Shown here piece by piece: positions 1 to 6,768 of a stretch of DNA of 9,649 bases. The position numbers and the translations under genes are program-made. Positions within the stretch are counted from its first letter, which is position 1. The number at the start of each line of letters is the position of its first letter. The stretch covers positions 1 through 9,649 of the forward strand of contig JBBRUG010000237.1 in NCBI GenBank assembly GCA_038247995.1, written 5' to 3'. A model generated the notes under the pieces. It saw only the letters and a list, made by a program, of their open reading frames with translations, was not told the origin of the DNA and searched no databases. Origin of the DNA: JBBRUG01 sp038247995. GTDB taxonomy: Bacteria; Chloroflexota; Chloroflexia; Chloroflexales; Chloroflexaceae.

Positions 1-2
1 TC

Positions 3-146
3 ACCCGCACGCCGTCGCCGACGCGGACGCCAACATTGACGCGCACGCCGTCACCGACGCGGACGCCAACATTGACGCGCACGCCGTCACCGACGCGGAC
101 GCCGACCGTGACGCGCACGCCGTCGCCGACGCGGACGCCGACCGTG
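3..146 (+). repeat. Tandem 36-bp coding repeat, four copies
   Basis: Four in-frame 36-bp units lie at 3-38, 39-74, 75-110 and 111-146, each encoding 12 residues. They differ at only a few positions: tcg/tca in the Ser codon, and cca-aca-ttg versus ccg-acc-gtg at the end of the unit. Units 1-2 end in Leu and units 3-4 end in Val, so the array appears to have grown by unit duplication. Each unit itself contains a half-unit echo (TRTP-SP / TRTP-T). The array probably continues left of the window. Confidence 0.92.
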
Positions 147-575
147 ACGCGCACAGCGTTAACTGAACCTGCTTCCGGCTCAAGCGACGCCTCTGCAGTT
201 CTAATCTCGGAATCTGCTGGCGTACCTTCCGCTTCCAGTGCGGCGCCCCTGGATGCGCAATCAATCACACCAGCGTTACAGCGCCTCCCCGATACATTGC
301 GTGAAGCGGCTTCTACCCCTGCGCCAACCTATCGCGCCGCGCCGGGCAGGACCTACGAGTTGATTATGCTTCAGCCCTCCGCGACGAATCTGCCGGAGGC
401 GCTGGTCATCGAGCCAATCGCTGATCTAGCTGAACCAAGTGCAATGCCTGTCACTGCTGAGCAGCCGATCTGGCCGTTTATTGGTGGCGGTGTGCTGCTG
501 GTTGCCGCAGGCGCGCTGTTCGTTGGCGGACGTACACCCACCGCGTCCGAAGAAGACCCAGAGGGTGTGCTATAA
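3..575 (+). CDS. Thr/Pro-repeat protein with C-terminal membrane anchor (5' partial)
   Basis: The reading frame is open from the left edge, so the true start lies outside the window. The visible part begins with four 12-residue units of the type TRTPSPTRTPT(L/V), followed by about 140 residues of low-complexity Ala/Ser/Pro/Glu-rich sequence. Near the C-terminus there is one hydrophobic segment (IGGGVLLVAAGALFVGG) preceded by WPF and followed by a short acidic tail ending EEDPEGVL. This pattern suggests a secreted or surface-exposed stalk held in the membrane by a single C-terminal helix; no LPXTG-type sorting motif is seen. Such Thr/Pro repeats are common in exported Chloroflexota proteins, where they serve as extended linkers and possible O-glycosylation sites (family knowledge, not shown here). 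No enzymatic domain is visible, and the function is unknown because the N-terminal domain is missing. The stop codon overlaps the -10 element proposed for the next gene. Confidence 0.8.
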   Translation, partial: TRTPSPTRTPTLTRTPSPTRTPTLTRTPSPTRTPTVTRTPSPTRTPTVTRTALTEPASGSSDASAVLISESAGVPSASSAAPLDAQSITPALQRLPDTLREAASTPAPTYRAAPGRTYELIMLQPSATNLPEALVIEPIADLAEPSAMPVTAEQPIWPFIGGGVLLVAAGALFVGGRTPTASEEDPEGVL

Positions 576-576
576 T
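568..576 (+). promoter_or_regulatory. Extended -10 promoter element (TGC-TATAAT) for the ROK gene
   Basis: A perfect TATAAT hexamer at 571-576 is preceded by TGC, giving the full TGn extended -10 consensus. It overlaps the last codons and stop (573-575) of the upstream gene. It would start transcription near 583, leaving a leader of roughly 50 nt before the ROK start codon. No good -35 hexamer is seen 17 nt upstream (the bases there are CGAAGA), which is tolerated with an extended -10. This is sequence pattern only. Confidence 0.55.
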
Positions 577-635
577 CACCAGCACGGACTGACTAAGATG
601 TAATCTTGAGACCATAGCCTGAAAGGAGCCTCGCC

Positions 636-1604
636 ATGGCCAACCTCGAGACGCTGATCAAGGAGCGTTTGGCGCATAATAGCTGGGGTCTCCTCGGTAA
701 TCAGGGCTATGTGTTGGGCATTGATCTCGGTAGTTATGGGCTGCGCGCAACCTTACTCGACCTGAGTGGCCAGCATTTGAACTTTGCCAATCAGGACATG
801 GCCGGCAGCACACCCGATGAAATTGTCGAGCATGCGATCGGTCTGGCGCGTAACCTGCTAACGCAGCACAATGTTACTGATGACCGCCTGGTGCGCGTAG
901 GTGTCGGTTTCAATGGGCCGCTGGATTTACGCCACGGGACGGTACGGCTCTCGCCACGCATGCCGGGCTGGGAGAATTACCCGCTCCAGGAGCGTTTCGA
1001 GCAGGCGTTCGACGCGGTGACGTTGATCGATAATGACGCTAATTTGATTGCGCTGGCTGAGGCGACATTTGGGGTTGGTGAGGGTCGCCAGAACCTCTTC
1101 TACATGCATTTGAGCAGTGGTGTCGGTGGCGGTGCTGTGCTGAATGGTCGGCTGTACCACGGTGGCGCGTCGATGGCCGGCGAGATCGGTCATGCCGTGG
1201 TTGGGCGCGGCTGGGACGGCAATGGACGCCCGGAAACGCTCGAAGAGTTGGCGTCGATCTCAGGTTTGCTCCACCGCGCCGAACAACTTGGCCTGGATAC
1301 ACGCAAACTCGAAGACATCTTTGCTGCTACCCCGATTGGCAAGCAGATCGTTCACGAACAGGTTGATCTGCTGGCAACCCGAATCGCTCAGATTATTGCG
1401 CTCCTCGACCCGGAGATGGTTGTGCTCGGCGGCATTGTCGTGCGTATCGGCGGTGAGCCGTTGGTGCAGGCGATTGCTGCCAAAGTCAACGACTTCATCG
1501 CCCCGCAATTCGCCCGCCCGGTTCCGGTTGTCGCGGCTAGCCTCGGCCCCGATAGTGTGACGATTGGCGCGCTGGCCCTGGCCCTCGACAGCCTCGCCGA
1601 CTAA
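636..1604 (+). CDS. ROK-family sugar kinase-like protein lacking the zinc cysteines
   Basis: This 322-residue protein has the ROK (repressor, ORF, kinase) layout with an N-terminal extension of about 26 residues and no helix-turn-helix, so it is kinase-like rather than an NagC/XylR-type repressor. The phosphate-binding loop is GIDLGSYGLRATLLDLSG (28-45), the catalytic Asp is expected at D134 in DNDANLIALAE, and the second glycine-rich segment is SSGVGGGAVLNGRLYHGG (160-177). The signature GEIGH ends at H186. ROK kinases normally follow this His with a CxCGxxGCxE zinc motif; here the segment is AVVGRGWDGNGRPETLEE with no cysteine, so three of four zinc ligands are absent. ROK kinases phosphorylate hexoses such as glucose or N-acetylmannosamine in the cytosol; the substrate here is unknown. 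The AAAGGAG ribosome site at 622-628, 7 nt from the ATG, supports this start. A non-kinase sugar-sensing role is possible. Confidence 0.88.
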   Translation: MANLETLIKERLAHNSWGLLGNQGYVLGIDLGSYGLRATLLDLSGQHLNFANQDMAGSTPDEIVEHAIGLARNLLTQHNVTDDRLVRVGVGFNGPLDLRHGTVRLSPRMPGWENYPLQERFEQAFDAVTLIDNDANLIALAEATFGVGEGRQNLFYMHLSSGVGGGAVLNGRLYHGGASMAGEIGHAVVGRGWDGNGRPETLEELASISGLLHRAEQLGLDTRKLEDIFAATPIGKQIVHEQVDLLATRIAQIIALLDPEMVVLGGIVVRIGGEPLVQAIAAKVNDFIAPQFARPVPVVAASLGPDSVTIGALALALDSLAD

Positions 1605-1628
1605 ACCATACCTGTCTACCAACGGAAA

Positions 1629-1646
1629 GGCGGGTCGCGGCCCGCC
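1629..1646. terminator. Candidate terminator hairpin between convergent genes
   Basis: GGCGGG (1629-1634) pairs with CCCGCC (1641-1646) around a six-base loop, and an additional T-G pair can extend the stem. It lies 24 bases after the ROK stop and just before the end of the MOSC gene, where a terminator is expected between converging transcripts. No clear run of T follows on either strand, so intrinsic termination would be weak. Confidence 0.4.
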
Positions 1647-1659
1647 CTTCCGCCACTGC

Positions 1660-2145
1660 CTAAGCGCGCTCCCACGCCACAAGATCGCCCTCACGAACTT
1701 CTCCCGCGCTGATTACCCGTGCATACAACCGACTCCAGCCGGGGTGCGTTTTTTGCGACATCCGGCCGAATGTACCATTGGTAAATGATGCAGCGATAGT
1801 TCGACACGGGGCCGCGTAACCGGTAATCTCAAGTTCCACCCAGTCACCCACCATCAGCCGATCGCCGACGCTGATCGCCGCCCAGTCCAGTCCGCTTACG
1901 GTCAGATTCTCGCCGGTGCTTCCCGGCGCAATCGGATGGCCTTCCCGGCGCAGCGCTTCGATCCGTTCGAGCGCAAAGATCGCGACGGCGCGCTGCGGCC
2001 CGCCGTGATGCCGGCGATCGTTTTGTTTGTCGCCTTGTACCCCAAGCGGTGTAATCTCGGCGCCAGGAACAGCGGATTTGGGCACCCCGCCCTGTGGATT
2101 GACATTTACCTGAACCAGGCGCCCGAGCGTACGCTGTATGGTCAT
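1660..2145 (-). CDS. MOSC domain-containing protein
   Basis: This 161-residue protein is a stand-alone MOSC domain of the short YiiM-like type. Family hallmarks in order are GGVPK (19-23), GVQGDKQNDRRHHGGPQRAV (35-54), GSTGENLTVSGLDW (75-88), the conserved cysteine C114 in GYAAPCRTI, and a C-terminal PGWSRLYARVISAGEVREGD (135-154). MOSC domains occur at the C-terminus of molybdenum-cofactor sulfurases and in Mo enzymes such as mARC, where the conserved Cys binds Mo; stand-alone members are thought to handle Moco or confer reduction of N-hydroxylated compounds. The start is set by GAGGAG (complement of 2151-2156), 5 nt from the ATG. The gene converges on the ROK gene and diverges from the transporter gene. 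A Mo hydroxylase set lies about 6 kb away, so a functional tie is plausible but unproven. Confidence 0.87.
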   Translation of the reverse strand: MTIQRTLGRLVQVNVNPQGGVPKSAVPGAEITPLGVQGDKQNDRRHHGGPQRAVAIFALERIEALRREGHPIAPGSTGENLTVSGLDWAAISVGDRLMVGDWVELEITGYAAPCRTIAASFTNGTFGRMSQKTHPGWSRLYARVISAGEVREGDLVAWERA

Positions 2146-2164
2146 AACGGCTCCTCAGCAATAG

Positions 2165-2194
2165 CATTCCTGTACGAATGCCTGTATGATACAG
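2165..2194. promoter_or_regulatory. Dyad-rich divergent promoter/operator candidate
   Basis: In the 118-bp spacer between the divergent MOSC and transporter genes there are two adjacent dyads. One is CATTC-N6-GAATG (2165-2180) and the other is the perfect odd palindrome CTGTAT-G-ATACAG (2182-2194). The palindrome offers a -10-like hexamer on both strands: TATGAT on plus (2185-2190) and TATCAT on minus (complement of 2186-2191). It could therefore be a shared divergent promoter core, an operator, or both. The segments 2169-2180 and 2181-2192 are also imperfect 12-bp direct repeats beginning CCTGTA. No strong -35 elements were found. Confidence 0.4.
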
Positions 2195-2263
2195 TCAGCT
2201 AACGTGGGCGTTGCGGCCCTGGTTTCCCCCTCTGGTGCAATGACGCACCCCGAGAGGTAGTGC

Positions 2264-3400
2264 ATGAATGAACCTGAGATCCGCCCTCCACTGACGTCGC
2301 TGATCGACGACACTCCCCGTGGCGTCAGCCTGCCCGCCCCTTCACTCACCCCAACCGGTATTGTAACCACTGCGGCGCGCATCAGCGCGGCTGTGCTTGG
2401 CGTGGGCGTCTTTATTGTCGCGCTTGAATTGCTGAAAACCGGCGCTGCTGGGTATGGGCAGCAATTCATTGGTTTGCTGAACATCACTACGCCACTCAAC
2501 ACACTCGGTTTCGGCTGGTTGCTGGCCTACATGTTCCTCAGCGGCTCACCGGTTGCGGCGGTCGCCGTCTCTTTTTTCGCCGCCGGCACCATCGATGCGT
2601 TGCAAACCTTCACGATGATCACCGGCTCGCGGCTGGGCGCATCGTTTATTGTGCTGTTTGTCGGGTTTCTCTATTATCTACGCGGGCATAAACGCTCGGC
2701 CAGCATTGCGATTGGCGTACTCGCGTTGCTCACCACGGCGGCGATCTACCTGCCGGCGTTGGCGCTCGGCGCCTGGCTGATCAGCCGCGACACGTTCGGT
2801 CTGCTTACGCTTGATGCTCCAGCACCCCTGCGCTCATTGCTTGAACCACTAATCGATCCGATCATCAACCTGGCCACTGCCTATCTGCCCGATTGGGCGC
2901 TGCTTCCCGGCGGTGCGCTTGTTTTGTTGTTGGCGTTCCAACTGCTCGACCGGGCGCTGCCGAACCTCGACGGCGAGCCGAGTACGTTACGCCGCATCGA
3001 CCGGGTGATCGCCAATCCGCTGGCGATGTTCCTCCTCGGCGCGGCAATCACCTCGATGACGCTCTCGGTGTCGGTGTCGCTGTCGATTCTGGTGCCGCTG
3101 GCGACGCGCGGGTTGGTGCGCCGCGAGAATAGCGTGCCCTACATTATGGGCGCGAATATCACCACCTTCATCGATACGTTGGTGGCGGCATTGCTCGTGG
3201 GCGGCCCGGCCGCATTTACGATTGTGCTGATCGAGATGTTGAGCGTAACCGTGCTCTCGTTGGCTGTGCTGGCGTTCGCGTATAAGCCGTTTGAACGGGG
3301 CATGCTGCACGCCCAGGAATGGGTGACGCGCTCAAATCGCACGCTGGCGATCTTCCTGGGGGTGATTCTGCTGATCCCGGTGCTGTTATTGGTCGTTTGA
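2264..3400 (+). CDS. Na+/phosphate cotransporter-like membrane protein
   Basis: This 378-residue integral membrane protein has about eight hydrophobic segments (roughly 33-56, 82-106, 120-138, 143-172, 211-228, 248-280, 298-336 and 359-378) after a polar N-terminal tail. Two halves carry related short motifs, as in the Na/Pi-cotransporter (PF02690, NptA/PhoU-linked) family: LSGSPVAAVAVSF (92-104) then ITGSRLGASFIV (119-130), and TSMTLSVSVSLSI (263-275) then MGANITTFIDTLVAAL (295-310). The last resembles the family's GANIGTT element. The usual QSSSATT motif is not intact (TLSVSVSLS), so the transported ion is uncertain. The assignment rests on motif resemblance; a distant family of similar fold is possible. 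GAGAGG at 2252-2257, 6 nt before the ATG, supports the start. It stands alone, divergent from MOSC and convergent with the S41 peptidase. Confidence 0.68.
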   Translation: MNEPEIRPPLTSLIDDTPRGVSLPAPSLTPTGIVTTAARISAAVLGVGVFIVALELLKTGAAGYGQQFIGLLNITTPLNTLGFGWLLAYMFLSGSPVAAVAVSFFAAGTIDALQTFTMITGSRLGASFIVLFVGFLYYLRGHKRSASIAIGVLALLTTAAIYLPALALGAWLISRDTFGLLTLDAPAPLRSLLEPLIDPIINLATAYLPDWALLPGGALVLLLAFQLLDRALPNLDGEPSTLRRIDRVIANPLAMFLLGAAITSMTLSVSVSLSILVPLATRGLVRRENSVPYIMGANITTFIDTLVAALLVGGPAAFTIVLIEMLSVTVLSLAVLAFAYKPFERGMLHAQEWVTRSNRTLAIFLGVILLIPVLLLVV

Positions 3401-3437
3401 AAGCGATCAGGCAGCATCGGGTTACCCGTTCAGCTTC

Positions 3438-4868
3438 TTACTGACTAACCGCAGCCTCCAGCAGCAGATCGCGGGCAACCAGGAGTTGCGGATCGTCCTG
3501 GAGGTCGAAGCGCCACCACTCGACATCAACCACGCGGTCGGGCAGCGCGCCGCGCTCTTCGATCAGCGTGCCGTCGGGCAGTTTGTAGGCCACCTGCGCC
3601 AGCAGCAGGCGCGAGCCGTCGTCGTAGCTATAGCTGAAGAGGTTTTCGGTGTTGCCCGCACTCGGTAAGCCAACCAGCGTGGCCCGCCCGAGCACCTGCA
3701 TACCGGCGGCGAACATCTCGGCGGCACTGGCCGATTCGTCACCAATCAAGACGGCAATTGGCACATCGGCCATGCCGGGGATCGTCTGACCGGTAGGGAT
3801 TATCTGGTCGGTGCTCTCGGTACGCCCGCTTGTGCTGCCGATCGAGCCACCGTCGTGGAAGAGCGCGATCGTGTTGCGCATCAGGTGTACATAGCCGCCC
3901 GAGTTGCCGCGCACATCGATGATCAGGCCTTGCAAATCACCTTCGGCCAATAATCCTTCGACGGCCTCGCGCACCTTCGTATCCAGCGCATCAACATAAA
4001 AACTGGGAATGTCGATATAGCCGATCCCATCGGCGAGGCGCTGCACCGTAACCTGATTAAATACATCGTACGGGATGACGGCGCGGAACACTTCAACCTC
4101 GCGATCAGGTTCGCCTGCCGTGCGTACGGTCAGCAACACCGTTGTGCCGGGATCGCCGCGCACCATGCCCACGGGGCCGCTCGGGCCGAAGGCTTCCGTG
4201 TCGGTGAAGGCGATCCCGTTCACGGCGATAATCAGATCGCGGGGCAGGATGCCGGCCTGGGCCGCCGGGCTGTTCGGTGCCAGATTGAGCACCAATCCGC
4301 CCTCTTCAACGGTGCGAATCGTCGCGCCGATGCCGCCGTAACGCCGGTTGCCGGCGAACTCGGCCTGTTGGGCCGCTACGTCCTGGGGGGTCTCGAAGCG
4401 CGAATGATCGTCGGCGAGGCGCTCGATCATTTCGCGCATCACGACATAAAATTCGTCGGGCGTTGTAGCGGCGCGCACCCGCGGTTCAAGCTCGGCGCGC
4501 ACGGCGTCCCAATCATTGCCGCGAAAATCTTCGTAGAGATACCGGTCGCGCACCGTCTCCCAGACTTCGTTGAAGATCGCAAGTTGCTGTTCGGCGGCGA
4601 GCGGCGCCAGAGTCGGCGTCGGATCGAGCGGCTCGAAGGTCGGGCTGGGCGTGAGGGTTGGTTCAGGGCTGGGTGTGCTTGTGCTGGTCGGTACGAGCGT
4701 GGCCGTCGCACGCGGCAGCGGGCTCGGAGCGGCTTGCGCTGTTGCGCTGGGTACAGCGACGGCGACCGGACTCGGCGCCTGAGCGGCAGGCGCACGCAGA
4801 TCGGGAACACATCCAGCCAGAATCAGGGTGAATGCCACTAGGCAAAGGCGGCGCACAAATCGAATCAT
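3438..4868 (-). CDS. S41-family (C-terminal processing) peptidase, lipoprotein, catalytic Lys replaced
   Basis: This 476-residue protein begins with a lipoprotein signal peptide whose lipobox LAGC puts the lipidated cysteine at C20. A Pro/Thr/Ser-rich linker (about 30-90) follows, then the S41 helical region with LADDHSRF (151-158), a PDZ domain (about 178-260, core LNLAPNSPAAQAGILPRDLI), and the S41 catalytic domain with GIGYIDIPSF (281-290) and LIIDVRGNSGGYV (315-327). Measured against E. coli Tsp (S430, D441, K455), the nucleophile maps to S381 in DESASAAEM, but K455 maps exactly 25 residues later to N406 (SAGNTE) and D441 maps to V392. The Ser/Lys dyad is thus incomplete. The family cleaves unfolded or C-terminally tagged proteins outside the cytoplasm. 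This member may use another base, as tricorn-type S41 enzymes do, or may have lost activity. It lies back to back with the regulator gene. Confidence 0.88.
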   Translation of the reverse strand: MIRFVRRLCLVAFTLILAGCVPDLRAPAAQAPSPVAVAVPSATAQAAPSPLPRATATLVPTSTSTPSPEPTLTPSPTFEPLDPTPTLAPLAAEQQLAIFNEVWETVRDRYLYEDFRGNDWDAVRAELEPRVRAATTPDEFYVVMREMIERLADDHSRFETPQDVAAQQAEFAGNRRYGGIGATIRTVEEGGLVLNLAPNSPAAQAGILPRDLIIAVNGIAFTDTEAFGPSGPVGMVRGDPGTTVLLTVRTAGEPDREVEVFRAVIPYDVFNQVTVQRLADGIGYIDIPSFYVDALDTKVREAVEGLLAEGDLQGLIIDVRGNSGGYVHLMRNTIALFHDGGSIGSTSGRTESTDQIIPTGQTIPGMADVPIAVLIGDESASAAEMFAAGMQVLGRATLVGLPSAGNTENLFSYSYDDGSRLLLAQVAYKLPDGTLIEERGALPDRVVDVEWWRFDLQDDPQLLVARDLLLEAAVSQ

Positions 4869-4874
4869 AGGTGT

Positions 4875-4883
4875 ATCATACCA
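4875..4883 (-). promoter_or_regulatory. Extended -10 for the S41 gene, possibly leaderless
   Basis: Read on the minus strand the element is TGG-TATGAT, an extended -10 with five of six bases matching TATAAT. The hexamer ends six bases before the ATG (A at 4868), so the predicted first transcribed base is about the A of the start codon. No Shine-Dalgarno sequence is seen in this gap, which fits a leaderless message. The plus strand of the same bases contains TATCAT (4874-4879), a possible -10 for the divergent regulator. Confidence 0.4.
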
Positions 4884-4910
4884 TTACCGACTGTGCCCAT
4901 GCCAGAAACC

Positions 4911-4915
4911 AGGAG
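4911..4915 (+). promoter_or_regulatory. Ribosome binding site that fixes the regulator start
   Basis: AGGAG at 4911-4915 lies 6 nt before ATG 4922. The longer in-frame option beginning with GTG at 4871 has no such site and would overlap the divergent promoter region, so 4922 is preferred. Confidence 0.75.
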
Positions 4916-4921
4916 TCCTCA

Positions 4922-6766
4922 ATGTTGCGGACCCACGCTATCGATGGCGAGTTCTTACAACGCGAGCTTGAACGCAAAGATCGTGAACTGGATCTGATCG
5001 CCGACATTAGCGCGCTGATCGGGCGGGCGCAGCCCTTGCGCAGCGTGCTCGACGCGATTGCCGCCCGCGTCGCCGATCTGCTCAGTACACCATGCTGCGC
5101 GATTCTGCTGCTGACCCTTGACGAGCGCCAGATCACGATCGAAGGCGCCTCAGGTTTAACCGAGGCGTATATTGCGATGGTCAATCGCTATGGCATGGCC
5201 GCCAACGACGTGGCGGGCCTGCCGAGTGCAAGTGTCTGCCGCAGTGGCCGACCGATGATCTGGGAAGACTTGCTCAGTGATCCGACGCTGGCGCATCTGC
5301 ACGCGGCGCAGCGTGATCAGGGCTTGCACTCGATGATCGCCGTGCCGCTGTTCGGCCCACGCGGCGTGATTGGCACGCTCAATTGTTACCATACTCAGCC
5401 GCACCATTTCGGCGCCGACGACCAGCACGTACTGACCACGATTGGCAACCACGCGGCGGTGGCGATTGCCAATGCGCGCCTGATCGACCAGTTGAACGCC
5501 AGCGTACGTCGGCTGAGCGAGATGAACGAAGTGATCCAGCGCCAGCATACGATCCTGCGCCGCTCCGACGACATCCACCGCCAACTAACGACACTGGTGC
5601 TTGAAGAGCCGGGGCTTGAGGCGGTAGTGGCGACACTGGCCGATTTGTTGCGCTGCGGCGTGAGCCTCTACGATCCGTTCTTGCGTCTGCTTACTGCGGC
5701 TCCGCCACCCACAAGTGCCGATCTTGCCGCTGTAACGCTCGATCCGCGCCTGCTCGCCGGCGGGGCGCTCAATGGTAGTCGGCGCGCGATCGTCCACCTG
5801 CCGGACGGCCCATACACAAGCGCTGCGGCGGCGGTATACCCGATTGTTGCGCGCGATCAGACCTTTGGTTACCTGATTGTGCCGGAAGCGGTGGTGCAGA
5901 ACGGCGAGATCGAGCAGCGCGCGGTGGAGCACGCCGCCGTGGTTTGTGGGCGCGAATTGCTGCATCAGCGGCTGGTGCAGGAGGTCGAGCGGCGGCAGAT
6001 GGGCGTCTTGCTGGATACGTTGCTGGCCGGACAACCGAGTAGTACGGCGGAGATCCAGCGTCATGCCGCGCATCTGGGGTTGCACCTGGAACGGAATGTG
6101 CGCCTGATGTTGATCGCCCTCGACTGTGCGGCGCGCGACGCCCTCGATCGCACGGCGCAATTGCCGGCGCTGGTTACAACTGTGCTGCACCAACATTGCC
6201 CGCGAGCGTTGGTGGTGCCCCGCGGCGCGCATACCCTGGCGCTGCTCGTGGGGGTTGCAGCCGGTGAACCGGCCGCGCTTTGCGCATCGTTGCAGGACGC
6301 CGTTGCGCAGGCGCTCGCAGGTGCGACCATTAGCATTGCGCTCAGCAGCCTGGCCGAACGACCCGACGACCTGGCGCGGGCGTATAGCGAGGTGCAAGAG
6401 ACAATGACCGTGCTCCAGCATCTCGCGGTTACCAACTACGTGCTGCGTGCAGACGCGCTCGGTATTTGCGGCCTGATCATCCGCAGCACTGCCCGCGAGG
6501 ATTTGGTGCGCGTGGCGCGGCGGCGGCTCGACCCATTGGCGGACTACCAGCGGCGGCGCGGCGTTGACCTTGTGGCCACGCTCGAATGTTATCTGCGGGT
6601 CGGCTGTAGCCCGCAGCGTACGGCAACGGCGCTGTTCATCCATCCCAACACGGTGAAACATCGGCTGAGCTTGATTGGTGAGTTGACCAATACCGATCTG
6701 GGCGATACGCGGATGCTGCTCGAATTTCAACTGGCGTTGCTCGTCGGCCGCCTAGTGGGGCCGTAA
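4922..6766 (+). CDS. GAF-domain PucR/CdaR-family transcriptional regulator
   Basis: This 614-residue protein has, in order, a short charged helix (8-25), a GAF domain (about 25-187, with VPLFGPRGVIGTLNCY at 141-156 and the closing helix ending AIANARLIDQL), a linker helix (188-222), a second sensor-like region (about 223-345, with FGYLIVPE at 315-322), a CdaR GGDEF-like domain (about 350-500) and a C-terminal PucR helix-turn-helix (about 548-606). The HTH shows the family pattern TLECYLRVGCSPQRTATALF followed by IHPNTVKHRLSLIGEL. PucR in Bacillus activates purine catabolism, and relatives respond to sugar acids or aromatics; the GAF domain suggests small-molecule sensing. It lies directly upstream of, and co-directional with, a VOC/cyclase/Mo-hydroxylase gene set that has its own promoter, making it the likely regulator of that set (inference). 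No receiver or kinase domain is seen. Confidence 0.9.
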   Translation: MLRTHAIDGEFLQRELERKDRELDLIADISALIGRAQPLRSVLDAIAARVADLLSTPCCAILLLTLDERQITIEGASGLTEAYIAMVNRYGMAANDVAGLPSASVCRSGRPMIWEDLLSDPTLAHLHAAQRDQGLHSMIAVPLFGPRGVIGTLNCYHTQPHHFGADDQHVLTTIGNHAAVAIANARLIDQLNASVRRLSEMNEVIQRQHTILRRSDDIHRQLTTLVLEEPGLEAVVATLADLLRCGVSLYDPFLRLLTAAPPPTSADLAAVTLDPRLLAGGALNGSRRAIVHLPDGPYTSAAAAVYPIVARDQTFGYLIVPEAVVQNGEIEQRAVEHAAVVCGRELLHQRLVQEVERRQMGVLLDTLLAGQPSSTAEIQRHAAHLGLHLERNVRLMLIALDCAARDALDRTAQLPALVTTVLHQHCPRALVVPRGAHTLALLVGVAAGEPAALCASLQDAVAQALAGATISIALSSLAERPDDLARAYSEVQETMTVLQHLAVTNYVLRADALGICGLIIRSTAREDLVRVARRRLDPLADYQRRRGVDLVATLECYLRVGCSPQRTATALFIHPNTVKHRLSLIGELTNTDLGDTRMLLEFQLALLVGRLVGP

Positions 6767-6768
6767 AG

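Noticed and set aside
3418..3428. CGGG-TTA-CCCG hairpin between the convergent transporter and S41 genes as a terminator
   Set aside because: The stem has only four pairs and no T run on either strand; too weak to call.
4871..4921. Upstream GTG start adding 17 residues to the regulator
   Set aside because: There is no ribosome site, and it would put the start within the divergent promoter region. ATG 4922 has AGGAG at good spacing.
5585..6730. Long minus-strand open frame (381 codons) opposite the regulator gene
   Set aside because: The plus-strand frame has clear GAF and PucR domains. The antisense product is rich in Arg, Gln and His with no recognisable domain, as expected of a GC-rich shadow.
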